Assembly: GCF_000455205.1 (NCBI RefSeq)
Contig: NZ_AUWQ01000042.1
Span: 1 to 57,199, forward strand
DNA length: 57,199 bases
Direction of reading: 5' to 3'
DNA from: Mycobacterium sp. UM_CSW
GTDB taxonomy: Bacteria > Actinomycetota > Actinomycetes > Mycobacteriales > Mycobacteriaceae
Shown: one piece after another, positions 7,745 to 17,723 of the stretch
Position numbering within the stretch: the first letter of the stretch is position 1
Layout of the letters: each line of letters starts with the position of its first letter
Program-made: the position numbers and the translations under genes
Notes under the pieces: model-generated
The model's database searches: none
What the model saw: the letters and a program-made list of their open reading frames with translations, nothing else
What the model was told of the DNA's origin: nothing

Positions 7745-10700
7745 CTCGCCTCCTCCAGCATCGCCACGGCCACCGACAGGCAGCGCTGCCTGACGTCGTC
7801 CCAGTCCGCTCTCGCGTCGGAATCCGACCATTCGTCGCTGAAATCGGAGGGATGGGGGTCCGCGAGCCGGCGGACCAACTGGGTGGCCATCCATTCCCGC
7901 CTGGGTGTTTGACAACAGTAATACCTGTCCATGCCGGCCAGCACCACCGCGGCGGTCTCCGGTTCCACGTTGTCGACCATGTCTGCAAATTCGGCGTAAT
8001 CGCGGCTGCTGTTACGGCACATGATCAAGTAGCCCTTGAGGCGCAGCGCCTCGGCGCCGGTCGGCACGAGCAACCGATCGCCCGTGGGCAGTTGCACGTT
8101 GGTGGTCTCCACCGGGCTGCGCCGCTCGTACTGGGGACAATCGACCCCGGAGGCGTCGGTCTCCAGCGCGTCGATCGCGACGGACAGCCGGCCCCGCCAC
8201 AGCGTCACCGGATGAACCGGCCGGTCCCCGGCGATCGCGCGGGCGATCCCGTTGCGCGACGGCAGGCCGCCGACCCGCTTCTTGGCGGGCGGGTGGCCGT
8301 TGCTGCCGTTCCTGGCGGGGCTTGCCCCGGCCCCCGCGCCGCCGTCGTCGATGTCGACTTGGTGGGGGATCTGGCCGGGGCCGAGGCCGCGGGTGTCGGC
8401 CGGGACCGAGGGCGCGGTCTTGCCGTTGCGCCCGCATCCGGTGAAGGCGAGCGGGTCGGCCACGCAGATGGCGTCGGGCGCCAGGTGCTTGAGCTTGGCG
8501 GCCGACTTGAGCACCATCCGCAGGTCGGCGCTGGGCGCGGCCAGCGCCGAGATGTCGTCGGGGATGACCACCACGTCGCCGAGGTCCACCTGCGGCAGCG
8601 GCCGGTCGAAGTCGACCGACGGCAGCACGCGGCGCAGCCACCGGGGCATCCACCAGTTCCACTGGGCGAACATCGCCATCAGCGCCGGCACGAGGACCAG
8701 CCGCACCACCGTGGCGTCGACCGCGATCGCGACGGCGCACGCGACACCGATCTCGGCGACCAGCGGCATGCCGGCGAACGCGAACCCGATGAACACCGCG
8801 ATCATGATCAGGGCGGCGCTGGTGATCGTGCGCGCGCTGGTGCTCACGCCGTAGGCGACGGCGTCGCGGGTGTTGCCGGAGTGCAGGAAGCGTTCCCGGA
8901 TCCGGGTGAGCAGGAAGATTTCGTAGTCCATGGAGAGCCCGAAGGTCATCGCCAGCACCAGCGGGGGCACCGTGCTGTCGATCGAGCTGATCTGGGTGAA
9001 ACCGAGGTCGCTCAACCAGCCCCACTGGAAGACCACGACCAGGCTGCCGTAGGCGGCGGCGACCGACAGCAACGTCATCAGCACGCCCTTGAGCGCCAGG
9101 AAGATCGAGTGGATCGAGATCAACAGCATCACGAACGCGATCAGCGCGACGAAGAGCAGCACCAGTGGCTCGGTCTGCGACACCCGGTCATCGAAGTCCT
9201 TGATCAGCGCGGTCGGGCCGCCCACGTCCACGCGCGCCGTTCCCGCGTCGGGGATCTTGGACAGCTGCGCGCGCATCCAGCCGACGGTCTCGCGGGCCTT
9301 CATGTCCTCGGGGTCGACCGACAACACCGCCGACAGCAGGGCGCTGCCGTTGTCCTCGGCGAACTGTGGCGGCGACACGGAAACGATGTTGGGTGCCTCC
9401 GTCATTCGCTGCCGGATCGCGTTGACCGTCTGGCTGTGCTCCGGCGACGCCGCGCCGCCGTCGGGAAACGTCACCAGCACCCGGATCGGCCCGAGCGCGC
9501 CGGGCCCGAGCGCCTGCGCGGCCGCGCCGACACCGGCGCGGATCTCATGGGACGAGTCGAACTGGCGCAGCAGGCTGTTGCCCAGGACCATCGACGCGGT
9601 CGGCACCGCCATGACCAGGAGCACCACCGAGGCCGCCACCGCCGACGCCCACGGCCGCCGCATCACCGCTGAAATCCACCGGATCCAGAACCGGGACTGC
9701 CCGCCCTCCGGCTGGCGCGACCAGTGCAGCAGGCGCGACCTCTTGGCGGCCGCCCGGCCGAACGTCGCCAGCGCCGCCGGCGTCAAGGTGGCCGACGTCA
9801 GCATCGCCACCGCCACGGCCAGGATCGCGCCGGTGGCCATCGACTTCAGCGCCGGGGTGTTGATGATGTAGATCCCGGTCAGCGAGGCGATCACGGTCAT
9901 GCCGGACAACACCACCGCCAGCCCCGACGTGGCCATCGCGGCGTCCACGGCCTCGTTCTGCTGGCGCCCGGAGCGCAGTTCCTCGCGGAAGCGCATCAGG
10001 ATGAACAGCGAATAATCCACCGCCAGCGCGATCCCGAACATCGACACCGTCGACGTCACGAACACCGACATGGTCGTGTACGCCGACAGGAAATAGACCA
10101 GGCCCATCGTGACGACGACCGTGCAGATGCCGAGGGCGAGCGGGATCGTCGCGGCGGCCAGGGAACCGAACACCGCCAGCAGGACGACCAGAATGATCGG
10201 CAGGTTCCACTTTTCGGCGGCCGCGATGTCGTGCTTGGTGTTCGCCGCGGCGGCCGTCGACAGGGCACCCTGGCCGATCACGTAGAGCCGCACCCGGCCG
10301 TTCGCCGCCTGGCCGGACTGGTCACCCTTGATGCCGACCTTTTGGCGCAGCTGCTTGGCGAGGTCGCTGGTGCCGGCGTTGCGGGCGTCCATCCGCAGCG
10401 AGATCACGTACGGCCGGTCGGGCTGCGGCGGCCGCTGGGTGGGGTTGGGGACCTCGGTGACGCCGGGGAACTCGCCGGCGATCTGCCGCAGCTGCGCGAC
10501 GGCGTCGTTGATGTCGGCGTAGCTGGCGTCGGGGCGGGGGGCCGCCACCAGCGCCAGCGACGACGCCCCCTGGTCGTGGTAGAGGTCCTCGAGCTGATCG
10601 TGGACCGCCAGCGACTGGGAGCCGGCCACTTCGAAACCGCCGCCGGTGAGGTTGCCCGACTGTGTCAACGCCAAATAGACCGCCGGCACCAATGCCAGCA

Positions 10701-10758
10701 ACCAGCCTGTGAAGACCAACCAGCGGTACTTACGCAGGCTGCGGCTGAGGCGCATCAT
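7741..10758 (-). CDS. mmpL11: RND transporter MmpL11
   Basis: Inner-membrane RND lipid transporter of 1005 residues. MmpL11 exports monomeromycolyl diacylglycerol and long-chain triacylglycerol and has been linked to haem uptake. Two RND repeats are visible, each with a GxxxDY helix motif (IALAVDYSLFILMRFREE and FGLSMDYEIFLLTRIRE). A long cytoplasmic C-terminal domain follows, ending MLEEAR as in the M. tuberculosis protein. The start MMRLSR at 10758 is chosen to match that protein; an in-frame ATG at 10797 would add 13 residues. The tail is longer than in M. tuberculosis, with a Gly/Ala/Pro-rich insert around 8270-8420. Confidence 0.93.
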   Translation of the reverse strand: MMRLSRSLRKYRWLVFTGWLLALVPAVYLALTQSGNLTGGGFEVAGSQSLAVHDQLEDLYHDQGASSLALVAAPRPDASYADINDAVAQLRQIAGEFPGVTEVPNPTQRPPQPDRPYVISLRMDARNAGTSDLAKQLRQKVGIKGDQSGQAANGRVRLYVIGQGALSTAAAANTKHDIAAAEKWNLPIILVVLLAVFGSLAAATIPLALGICTVVVTMGLVYFLSAYTTMSVFVTSTVSMFGIALAVDYSLFILMRFREELRSGRQQNEAVDAAMATSGLAVVLSGMTVIASLTGIYIINTPALKSMATGAILAVAVAMLTSATLTPAALATFGRAAAKRSRLLHWSRQPEGGQSRFWIRWISAVMRRPWASAVAASVVLLVMAVPTASMVLGNSLLRQFDSSHEIRAGVGAAAQALGPGALGPIRVLVTFPDGGAASPEHSQTVNAIRQRMTEAPNIVSVSPPQFAEDNGSALLSAVLSVDPEDMKARETVGWMRAQLSKIPDAGTARVDVGGPTALIKDFDDRVSQTEPLVLLFVALIAFVMLLISIHSIFLALKGVLMTLLSVAAAYGSLVVVFQWGWLSDLGFTQISSIDSTVPPLVLAMTFGLSMDYEIFLLTRIRERFLHSGNTRDAVAYGVSTSARTITSAALIMIAVFIGFAFAGMPLVAEIGVACAVAIAVDATVVRLVLVPALMAMFAQWNWWMPRWLRRVLPSVDFDRPLPQVDLGDVVVIPDDISALAAPSADLRMVLKSAAKLKHLAPDAICVADPLAFTGCGRNGKTAPSVPADTRGLGPGQIPHQVDIDDGGAGAGASPARNGSNGHPPAKKRVGGLPSRNGIARAIAGDRPVHPVTLWRGRLSVAIDALETDASGVDCPQYERRSPVETTNVQLPTGDRLLVPTGAEALRLKGYLIMCRNSSRDYAEFADMVDNVEPETAAVVLAGMDRYYCCQTPRREWMATQLVRRLADPHPSDFSDEWSDSDARADWDDVRQRCLSVAVAMLEEAR

Positions 10759-11079
10759 GAACTGCTGGATTTCTTCACTCCCCGGGTTCTCACGCAATGC
10801 GTGCAGGCGAGAATACCGCAGCAGCCTGTGGATTATGTCGGCTTATCAGCATCCTGAGCTGCAACGACACGGATGTTGCCGAGACGCTGCCCAGTTGTTG
10901 TGAACCGGTGACCCAGCGGTGTGGGTCACACGAAGTAGCAGGGGCGGTGTCCGGATGGCAGGATGTCGGGTGGCCGCGCGGGGGAGCGGGGAACCCCGTC
11001 ACGAAGAGCCGTTCATGCCAACCGTTTTGCGATGTGCCCCCAGACGCCGCGCGCGTTCGCAAACTCTTAGGAGCGACCC
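10759..11079. other. Intergenic region between divergent mmpL11 and Rv0203-like gene
   Basis: This 321-bp gap must contain both promoters. The only clear structure is a perfect palindrome at 10908-10929. A good ribosome binding site (AGGAG) precedes the ATG at 11080. No convincing extra gene was found. Confidence 0.6.
10908..10929. promoter_or_regulatory. Perfect 22-bp palindrome, candidate operator
   Basis: GTGACCCA-N6-TGGGTCAC with eight exact pairs per arm. It lies roughly midway between two divergent genes linked to haem and lipid transport. The binding protein is unknown. Confidence 0.55.
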
Positions 11080-11601
11080 ATGACGACAGGCACCGCGACC
11101 AGGCGCCGCAGAATCTTCGCCGGGCTGCTGGCCACCGCGGTGCCCGCCGCGGCCGTCGCCGTCCTCGCCGGGCCGCCGGCGACCGGCGCCAACGACCCGT
11201 GCGCCGCCAGCGAGATCGCCCGCACGATCGGCTCGGTCTCCAAGTCGATGGGCGACTACCTGGACTCGCATCCCGAGACCAACCAGACGATGACCTCGAT
11301 GCTGCAACAGCAGGCCGGCCCGCAGTCGCTGACCGGGCTCAAGTCCTACTTCGAGGCCAACCCCAAGGTGGCCGGCGACATGACGTCGATCGCGTCGCCG
11401 CTGACCAGCCTGTCGACGCAGTGCAAGTTGCCGATCAGCATCCCGCAGGCAATGGGCATGCTGCAGCAGGCGCAGGGCGCGGCCGGCGGCCTGCCGGGCG
11501 GGGTGCCCGCGCTGCCGGGCGGCGGCGCCCCGGGCGCCTCCCCGGTCGGTAGCGCCCCGGCCCCGCTGCTGCCCGGCGTGACGATCGGCGGCGCGCACTA
11601 G
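11080..11601 (+). CDS. Secreted haem-binding protein (Rv0203-like)
   Basis: A 173-residue exported protein. An Arg-rich N-terminus (TRRRRIF) and a hydrophobic core make a signal peptide, probably cleaved around PATGA-ND. The mature part (DPCAASEIARTIGSVSKSMG, then YLDSHPETNQ) matches the M. tuberculosis haemophore Rv0203, which passes haem to MmpL3 and MmpL11. The Tyr and His of the YxxxH motif (Y60, H64) are present. The third ligand in Rv0203 is a His (H89); here the aligned residue appears to be Y90. The C-terminus carries a Gly/Pro/Ala-rich extension of about 35 residues that the M. tuberculosis protein lacks, as I recall it. Confidence 0.85.
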   Translation: MTTGTATRRRRIFAGLLATAVPAAAVAVLAGPPATGANDPCAASEIARTIGSVSKSMGDYLDSHPETNQTMTSMLQQQAGPQSLTGLKSYFEANPKVAGDMTSIASPLTSLSTQCKLPISIPQAMGMLQQAQGAAGGLPGGVPALPGGGAPGASPVGSAPAPLLPGVTIGGAH

Positions 11602-11633
11602 GCCAAGGCCGGCCGAACGGCCGAAAGCGTTGC

Positions 11634-12806
11634 CTAGCGGCCGATTTCGTGGCTGGGCTCCGGCGGCGGCAGCGGACCCTGCAGGGCGGTCTCGGTCGGG
11701 TCGGTGGACGCGCCGGGGTCGCGCACGACGGCCAGCGGGCCGGTGATGGGGTCGTCGTCGTCGGAATCGCCGACGTTCTCGGTGCGGAACATGAAGAAGA
11801 ACACCACCCAGCCGATGGCGGCGATGAGCAGCCAGCTGATCAGCCGGTAGAGCAGCATGGCCGAGATCGCGCTCGGCAACGACATCCCGCTGGAGACCAG
11901 CCCGGGCACCAGCACCGCCTCGACCACCAGCAGGCCGCCCGGCATCAGCGGGATCGTGCCGACCGCGCGGGCGGCGGCATACGCGACCGTCAGCCCGGCG
12001 ACCGACGCGTGGTCACCGGCGGCGTAAGCCGCGAACCCGAGGCAGGCGACGTCGGCGATCCAGTTGAACATCGACCAGCTGAACGCCACGCCCAGGTCCC
12101 GACGGCCCAGGCTCACCGACTCGAGCTGCATGAGGGTCTCGCGCCACTTGTCCAGGCCGGCGTCGGCCGGCCTGCCGCGAAGCGAATTGACCCACGACAG
12201 CACCCGGCTGCCGATGCCCTCGATCAGGTCCGGGCGCGACGCGACCGCCTGGGCCAACAGCAGCAACGCGACGAACCCGCCGAGCGTGAACAGCAGCGAG
12301 AACGGGTTGTTCTTTGCCCCCAGGAAGAACGCGCCGCCCAGGCCGAGCAGCGCCAGCCCCACCGCCTGCAGCACGCCCGACATCACCAGCTGCCACGAGG
12401 CCACCACCGTCGAGGCGCCCCAGAGCCGCTGCTGCCGGAACAGAAACGTCGCCGACAGCACCGGCCCGCCGGGCAGCGTCGTGCTCAACGAGTTGGCGGC
12501 GTAGAACGCGGCCTCCGATCGCAGCTGCTTGACGTGCACGCCGGCCGACTTCAGCAGGGTGCGCTGGATCTGGGCGAAGCTGTGCATGGACGCGGCCGCC
12601 GCCACCACCGACGCGATGAGCCACCACCAGTTGGCCTCGTACAGGCTCATCCAGGCTTTCGCCAACTGGTGCCAGCCCAGTGCGATCTCCACAGCAAGCA
12701 CGATCGCGACGATGCCGAGGATCACCCAGCGCACCCACCAGTACCTGCCGCGCGGGGTCGCTTCGCGCGTCAGGTCCAGCTTGCGGGCGGGTGCGTGGTG
12801 CGACAC
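11634..12806 (-). CDS. Integral membrane protein, UPF0104/LPG-synthase-like flippase family
   Basis: A 390-residue multi-pass membrane protein matching Rv0204c. The hydrophobic segments, the SLSTTLPGGPVLSATFLFRQ motif and the late PLMPGGLLVVEA motif are typical of the AglD/MprF-type 'lysylphosphatidylglycerol synthase transmembrane' family, which moves lipids or lipid-linked sugars. The C-terminal tail of about 55 residues is acidic and Pro-rich and probably cytoplasmic. It is convergent with the haemophore gene and divergent from the next gene. The substrate is unknown. Confidence 0.82.
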   Translation of the reverse strand: MSHHAPARKLDLTREATPRGRYWWVRWVILGIVAIVLAVEIALGWHQLAKAWMSLYEANWWWLIASVVAAAASMHSFAQIQRTLLKSAGVHVKQLRSEAAFYAANSLSTTLPGGPVLSATFLFRQQRLWGASTVVASWQLVMSGVLQAVGLALLGLGGAFFLGAKNNPFSLLFTLGGFVALLLLAQAVASRPDLIEGIGSRVLSWVNSLRGRPADAGLDKWRETLMQLESVSLGRRDLGVAFSWSMFNWIADVACLGFAAYAAGDHASVAGLTVAYAAARAVGTIPLMPGGLLVVEAVLVPGLVSSGMSLPSAISAMLLYRLISWLLIAAIGWVVFFFMFRTENVGDSDDDDPITGPLAVVRDPGASTDPTETALQGPLPPPEPSHEIGR

Positions 12807-12954
12807 GTGCTTTAGGGTAACCGCGCAGGTGGCGCGGCCAGCGAGGCGAAGCTCCGACTGTGTCGCGGTCGTAACCGGATCGTGCCGGGTCCGGTGGCGG
12901 CGGGGACGCCGTCACGACCGGTCGGCGCGCACCGCCGCCAGATAGGCTGGGCTG

Positions 12955-14112
12955 ATGCCGGCAAACCCCGAACGAGCCGCGGAGGCCTTCGAGGCCGCGT
13001 CGGTCGAACCCCTCGTCCGAAAGGCCGCCGCCTGGGCGTGGCGTTTGCTGGCCATCCTGGCCGCGGTGCTCGCACTGCTCTGGGTGATGCAGAAGCTCGA
13101 AGTCATCGTGGTTCCGGTGTTGCTGGCGCTGATGGTCAGCGCTTTGCTGGTTCCGGCCGTCGACTGGATCGACAAGCGGGGCCTGCCGCGCGGCGCGGCG
13201 GTGGCGCTGGTCATGCTGGGCGGGTTCGCGATTTTCGGCGGCATCCTGACGTTCGTCATCATCCAATTCGTCTACGGTCTGCCCGACCTGACCGAGCAGA
13301 TCAGCCGCAGCATCGACTCCTCCCGCCGGTGGCTGATGGAGGGCCCGTTGCATCTGCGCGGCGAACAGATCTCCAACGCGGGCAACGCCGCGATCCAGGC
13401 GCTGCACAACAATCAGTCCAAGCTGACCAGCGGCGCGCTGTCCACCGCGGCGACGATCACCGAGCTGGTGACGGCCGCGGTATTGGCCCTGTTCACGCTG
13501 ATTTTCTTCCTCTACGGCGGGCGCAACATCTGGCAGTACGTCACCAAGATCTTCCCGCCGAACGCCCGGGACCGGGTGCGCGAGGCGGGCAACGCCGGAT
13601 ACGGGTCGCTGATCGGCTACGTGCGGGCCACCTTCCTGGTCGCCCTGACCGACGCCGCGGGCGTCGGCACCGGGTTGGCGATCATGGGCATCCCGCTGGC
13701 GCTGCCGCTGGCCTCGGTCGTGTTTCTCGGCGCCTTCATTCCCCTGATCGGTGCCCTGGTCTCCGGGCTGCTGGCGGTGGTGGTCGCGCTGCTGGCCAAA
13801 GGCATCGTCTACGCGCTGATCACGCTGGGTTTGCTCATCGCGGTGAACCAGCTCGAGGCGCATTTGCTGCAGCCGCTGGTGATGGGCCGCGCGGTGTCGA
13901 TCCATCCGCTCGCTGTGGTGCTGGCGATCTCCACCGGCGGCGTGCTCGCCGGGATCGTCGGGGCGTTGCTCGCCGTTCCGACGGTCGCGTTCCTCAACAA
14001 CGCGATTCAGGTGCTGCTGGCCAAGGATCCCTCCGCCGAGTCCGAAAAGCAGACCGAAGAGGCCGAGGAGGCCGGGGTTGTCGTCCAGGCGGAACCGGAC
14101 CAGCCCGACTGA
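12955..14112 (+). CDS. AI-2E family transporter (Rv0205-like permease)
   Basis: A 385-residue permease of the AI-2E/PerM family. Eight or so membrane helices are visible, with an early [20 protein letters not shown] segment and the conserved late motif [20 protein letters not shown]. The C-terminal tail is acidic. It stands alone between divergent Rv0204c-like and convergent mmpL3 genes; the stop is 8 bases from the mmpL3 stop. Members move small or hydrophobic solutes, and the one here is uncharacterised. Confidence 0.88.
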   Translation: MPANPERAAEAFEAASVEPLVRKAAAWAWRLLAILAAVLALLWVMQKLEVIVVPVLLALMVSALLVPAVDWIDKRGLPRGAAVALVMLGGFAIFGGILTFVIIQFVYGLPDLTEQISRSIDSSRRWLMEGPLHLRGEQISNAGNAAIQALHNNQSKLTSGALSTAATITELVTAAVLALFTLIFFLYGGRNIWQYVTKIFPPNARDRVREAGNAGYGSLIGYVRATFLVALTDAAGVGTGLAIMGIPLALPLASVVFLGAFIPLIGALVSGLLAVVVALLAKGIVYALITLGLLIAVNQLEAHLLQPLVMGRAVSIHPLAVVLAISTGGVLAGIVGALLAVPTVAFLNNAIQVLLAKDPSAESEKQTEEAEEAGVVVQAEPDQPD

Positions 14113-14119
14113 GCGGGCT

Positions 14120-16942
14120 TTAGAGCCGGCCCTCGCGACGCAGCAGATCCTGGGCGCTGACGCCCCCGCCGGCGCCCCTGCGACGCCGGTCGCCGTTGTC
14201 GCCTTGCCCGCGGGCGTCGAGCTTCTCGGTGGTGGGCTCGGCGTCCGGCATGTCATCGGGGGCCGTCGCGTCACCGGAATGGTTGCCGGGGACCGGAATG
14301 GCCCGCGTCTGACCGCTGGACGGCGTCGGCGGCGCGGGTGGGCGCGGTGACGCCGACGGCCAGGGGGTTGAGTTGGCGGGTGCCGAGAGGCGCGCGGTCT
14401 TGGGCTCTGATGGCTGGGCCTGAAGGCGGGTGGTGCTCGCGGCGGACGGCGTGCTCGGCGCACCGGACGCCAATTCCCGGGCGGGCCTGGGCTCCAGCTG
14501 GTCGGGGTGCGCCGCCCGCGACGGCTCCAGCGAGCCGGGGTGGGTGGGGTCGTGCGGCGCGCGCGGCGCTCCCGCGGCCAGGGCGGCCGCCGCGACCGGG
14601 GGCCGGGTGGGCCGGCCGTTGAGGGTGGGGCGCTTGCGCTCGTCAGGCAGGTCGATCTCGCCCAGCCCCATCTTGTTCTGCAGGCGCCGCGCCCAGCGCG
14701 GGGCCCACCAGCAGTCGTCGCCGAGCAGCTTCATCACCGACGGCACCAGGAACATTCGGACCACGGTGGCATCCAGCAACAGCGCGGCCATCAGCCCGAA
14801 CGCGAGGTACTTCATCAGCACCAGATCGGAGAACACGAACGACGCGGCGACCACGGCGAGGACCAGCGCGGCGGCCGTGATCAGGCGTCCCGTGGTAGCG
14901 GTGCCGATCCGGATCGCCTCGGCGGTGGACATGCCGCGTTCGCGGGCCTCGACCATTCGGGACACCAGGAACACCTCGTAGTCGGTGGCCAGGCCGAAAC
15001 CGACCGCGACCACCAGCGCGATCAGCACCACCATCAGCGGCGTCGGAGTGAAGTTCAGCCACGTCGAGAAGTGTCCGTCGACGAAGATCCAGGTGAGGAT
15101 GCCCAGCGTGGACCCGAGCGTCAGCGCGCTCATCACCACCGCCTTGATCGGCAACACCACCGACCCGAACGCGAGGAACATCAGCAAGGTGGTGGCGCTG
15201 AGCAACAGCACCAACATCAGCGGGGCCTTGTCGAACAGGCTGTGGATGCTGTCTTGCTCGAGCGCGGGCGTGCCGCCGACCAGGAGGGTGAGGCCCTTCG
15301 GCGGGTTTATGGACCGCAGTTCGTCGATCTTCTTGGCGGCGTCATTGCGGTTGGACAAACCGTTCTGAATGACGCGCACCGAGTCGTTCTTGGGCTGCGT
15401 CGTGCCGTTGGGGCCGTTGACGCAGGGGTTGCCCGCGATGGCCGGGCACGGCCGCTCCTCCCACGATTTGTCGGTGAACCCGGTGATCGGAGCGATCCTG
15501 TTGCGGATGTCGGCCACCTGCTGGTCGGTGACCTTGCTGCCGTTGTTGCTCTTGATCACCACGGTCAGTTGCTCGGTGCGGTAGCCCGGGAACAGCTTGT
15601 CGAAGTGCTCCTGCGCTTGGCGCACGGGGTTGTTGGGCGGCAGGTACTTCTCGCTCATGCCGCCGAACGACAGGTTGCCGAGCGGGATGACGAGCAGGAT
15701 CATGCCGACGGCGATGGGAACCGCGAACGCCAGCGGCCGCTTCATCACGAAGTTGACCAGCTTGCCCCAGAAGCCGGCCTCGACCTCTTCGCGGGTCTTG
15801 GTCTTCTGCAGCCGGTCGGCGAGCCAGTTGAGGTAGGCGCGCGACACCTTCCAGTTCCGCAGGAAGGGAACCCGGAACGCGGTCCGCACGCCCAGCGCGT
15901 CGACGTGGCGCCCGAGGATGCCCAGGCAGGCCGGCAGCAACGTGATCGACAGCAGCGCCGCCAGCCCGACCGCGGCGAAGATCGCATAGACCAGCGAATG
16001 CACGAAGCCCTGCGGCAACACGAGCAGGCTGGCGCTCGAGGCGATGATGAGCACCGCCGAGAAGGTGACGGTGCGCCCGGCCGTCATGACGGTGCGTCGC
16101 ACGGCGGCCTCGGTGTCGTAGCCCTCGGCGATCTCCTCCCGGAACCGGCTCACCACGAAAAGCCCGTAGTCGATGGCGATACCGAGGCCGATCAGCGAGA
16201 CCACCGGCTGGGCGAAATAGTGCACCGGCCCGAACATGGCGACGAACCGCAGGATGCCCGTTGCGCCCGCGATGCTCAGGCCGCCCACGATGACTGGCAG
16301 GCCGGCGGCGATCGCGCCGCCGAACACCAGGAACAGCACCACCGTCACCAGCGGCAGGGCGAGAACCTCCATCCGTCGCTGGTCGGTCGCGATGGTGCCG
16401 GTCAGGGCGTTGGCGATCGGCTCCAGGCCCGCGAGCTGGACGGCGCCGCCGTCGAGCTTCTGCAGGTCCGGCGCGATGGCTTTGTAGTTGTTGAGGATGG
16501 AGTCGTCGTCGTCGCCCTTGAGCGGGATGGACACGAAGGTGTGCTTCTTGTCCTCGGTCGCCATCCCCTTGATCAGCGGGGGCGCGTCGGCGGGATTGGC
16601 GACCGCCAGCCAGCCCGCCCAGCCGACGACCTGGTTGGGGTGGTCGTTCTTGAACTTGTTCAGCTCGTCGACGATCTTCTGGTGCCACGCCGGATCCTCG
16701 ACGGTCTTGCCGTCGGGGGCGGTGAAGGTGGCGACGATGTGACTGGTGCGGTCGCGGCCATAGGTCTGGTCACCAAGGACGGAGGCCTTGACGGACTGGC
16801 TGCCGTCGTCGTAAAAGCCGCTCTGCGTAACGTGTTTGCCCAGGCTCATTCCGAAAATGCCGCCGCCGAGGCAAAGAGCCACCATGACCCCGATGACGAT
16901 GTACCGATACCGGTACACAGTTCGTCCCCACCAGGCGAACAC
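14120..16942 (-). CDS. mmpL3: Trehalose monomycolate transporter MmpL3
   Basis: Essential RND transporter that flips trehalose monomycolate across the inner membrane; target of SQ109 and indole carboxamides. It has 940 residues against 944 in M. tuberculosis. The proton-relay pairs are D258-Y259 (IAIDYGLFVVSRF) and D654-Y655 (LATDYEVFLVSRM). The last 200 residues or so are a low-complexity cytoplasmic tail. The start is GTG 16942, preceded by a strong AAGGAG. It follows the NYN gene at 49 bp and is probably in the trmB-NYN-mmpL3 operon. Confidence 0.97.
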   Translation of the reverse strand: MFAWWGRTVYRYRYIVIGVMVALCLGGGIFGMSLGKHVTQSGFYDDGSQSVKASVLGDQTYGRDRTSHIVATFTAPDGKTVEDPAWHQKIVDELNKFKNDHPNQVVGWAGWLAVANPADAPPLIKGMATEDKKHTFVSIPLKGDDDDSILNNYKAIAPDLQKLDGGAVQLAGLEPIANALTGTIATDQRRMEVLALPLVTVVLFLVFGGAIAAGLPVIVGGLSIAGATGILRFVAMFGPVHYFAQPVVSLIGLGIAIDYGLFVVSRFREEIAEGYDTEAAVRRTVMTAGRTVTFSAVLIIASSASLLVLPQGFVHSLVYAIFAAVGLAALLSITLLPACLGILGRHVDALGVRTAFRVPFLRNWKVSRAYLNWLADRLQKTKTREEVEAGFWGKLVNFVMKRPLAFAVPIAVGMILLVIPLGNLSFGGMSEKYLPPNNPVRQAQEHFDKLFPGYRTEQLTVVIKSNNGSKVTDQQVADIRNRIAPITGFTDKSWEERPCPAIAGNPCVNGPNGTTQPKNDSVRVIQNGLSNRNDAAKKIDELRSINPPKGLTLLVGGTPALEQDSIHSLFDKAPLMLVLLLSATTLLMFLAFGSVVLPIKAVVMSALTLGSTLGILTWIFVDGHFSTWLNFTPTPLMVVLIALVVAVGFGLATDYEVFLVSRMVEARERGMSTAEAIRIGTATTGRLITAAALVLAVVAASFVFSDLVLMKYLAFGLMAALLLDATVVRMFLVPSVMKLLGDDCWWAPRWARRLQNKMGLGEIDLPDERKRPTLNGRPTRPPVAAAALAAGAPRAPHDPTHPGSLEPSRAAHPDQLEPRPARELASGAPSTPSAASTTRLQAQPSEPKTARLSAPANSTPWPSASPRPPAPPTPSSGQTRAIPVPGNHSGDATAPDDMPDAEPTTEKLDARGQGDNGDRRRRGAGGGVSAQDLLRREGRL

Positions 16943-16991
16943 GTAAGCTCCTTACTGGATCAGTAGTGACCCGCGGATTGAGTTCCCAGTC

Positions 16992-17723
16992 TCACACACG
17001 CGTGGTCAAAAGGGCGGACAGCGGCCGGAACGGCTGCAGCCATGCTCCATGGTCAGGCAGCGAATCCAGACCGATCCGCGGCAACGGCTCCCGGAACACA
17101 CCGGCGATGTCTTCCAGGTCGACGAAGTCCAAGGTATCCGACGCTAGCGCCCAACTCGCGTGTTCGCGAAATCCGATCACTTGGACGGGAACCCCGGTGC
17201 GCGCGATTTCTTCCAGCGGCTGACGGAAGGCCTGGCCGTCGGCCGAGGCCACCACCAGCGCCGCAAGCCCCTCCGAATGCCGCCGCGCGATGTGCGCCAG
17301 CATGTCGTGGTCGACGTCACTGTCCTCGTCGATCTTCGGCTTGGCGAAGACCGCGAACCCGACGTTGCGCAACGCGTCGACCCAGGGGCGGACGACGTCA
17401 GCGCTGCCGGGGGCGATGTTGGTGAACACCGTGGCCTCGGGTTCGATGACGACGCCGGGCCGGCCAGAGCTGACCTCCGCGGTTCGCGCCAACAGCCAGC
17501 GACCCAGGGCGTCGAATCGGGGGCGCTCCAGGGCCGTCGGGCGCCGCCCCAATATGGAGCCCAGGCCCATGTCGAGGTTGGGCGCGTCCCAGACCAGCAG
17601 CACCCGCCCGGCCGGCGGTTGGAAGCTGTTCAGCCCCTCGGCCGACAGAACCGCCGGTGCTTCCAGCGCTTCCGATGCCGTCGCCTCTTCTGTCAGGCTC
17701 ATTTCCATCGCCTGCCTACTCAT
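16992..17723 (-). CDS. NYN-domain protein (Rv0207c-like putative RNase)
   Basis: A 243-residue protein with a PIN-like NYN fold. The acidic metal-binding positions are visible in VLLVWDAPNLD (residues 41-51), KIDEDSDVDHDML and VVASADGQAF, as in NYN nucleases. The first 35 residues look disordered. Its ATG overlaps the trmB stop (ATGA at 17720-17723), and it sits between trmB and mmpL3, an order conserved in mycobacteria. RNA cleavage is inferred from the family; no substrate is known. Confidence 0.82.
   Translation of the reverse strand: MSRQAMEMSLTEEATASEALEAPAVLSAEGLNSFQPPAGRVLLVWDAPNLDMGLGSILGRRPTALERPRFDALGRWLLARTAEVSSGRPGVVIEPEATVFTNIAPGSADVVRPWVDALRNVGFAVFAKPKIDEDSDVDHDMLAHIARRHSEGLAALVVASADGQAFRQPLEEIARTGVPVQVIGFREHASWALASDTLDFVDLEDIAGVFREPLPRIGLDSLPDHGAWLQPFRPLSALLTTRV

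Noticed and set aside
10797-11552. A long plus-strand frame from the mmpL11 promoter region through the haemophore gene
   Set aside because: It runs out of frame across the haemophore gene, which has a signal peptide and family match. High GC content gives many such open frames.
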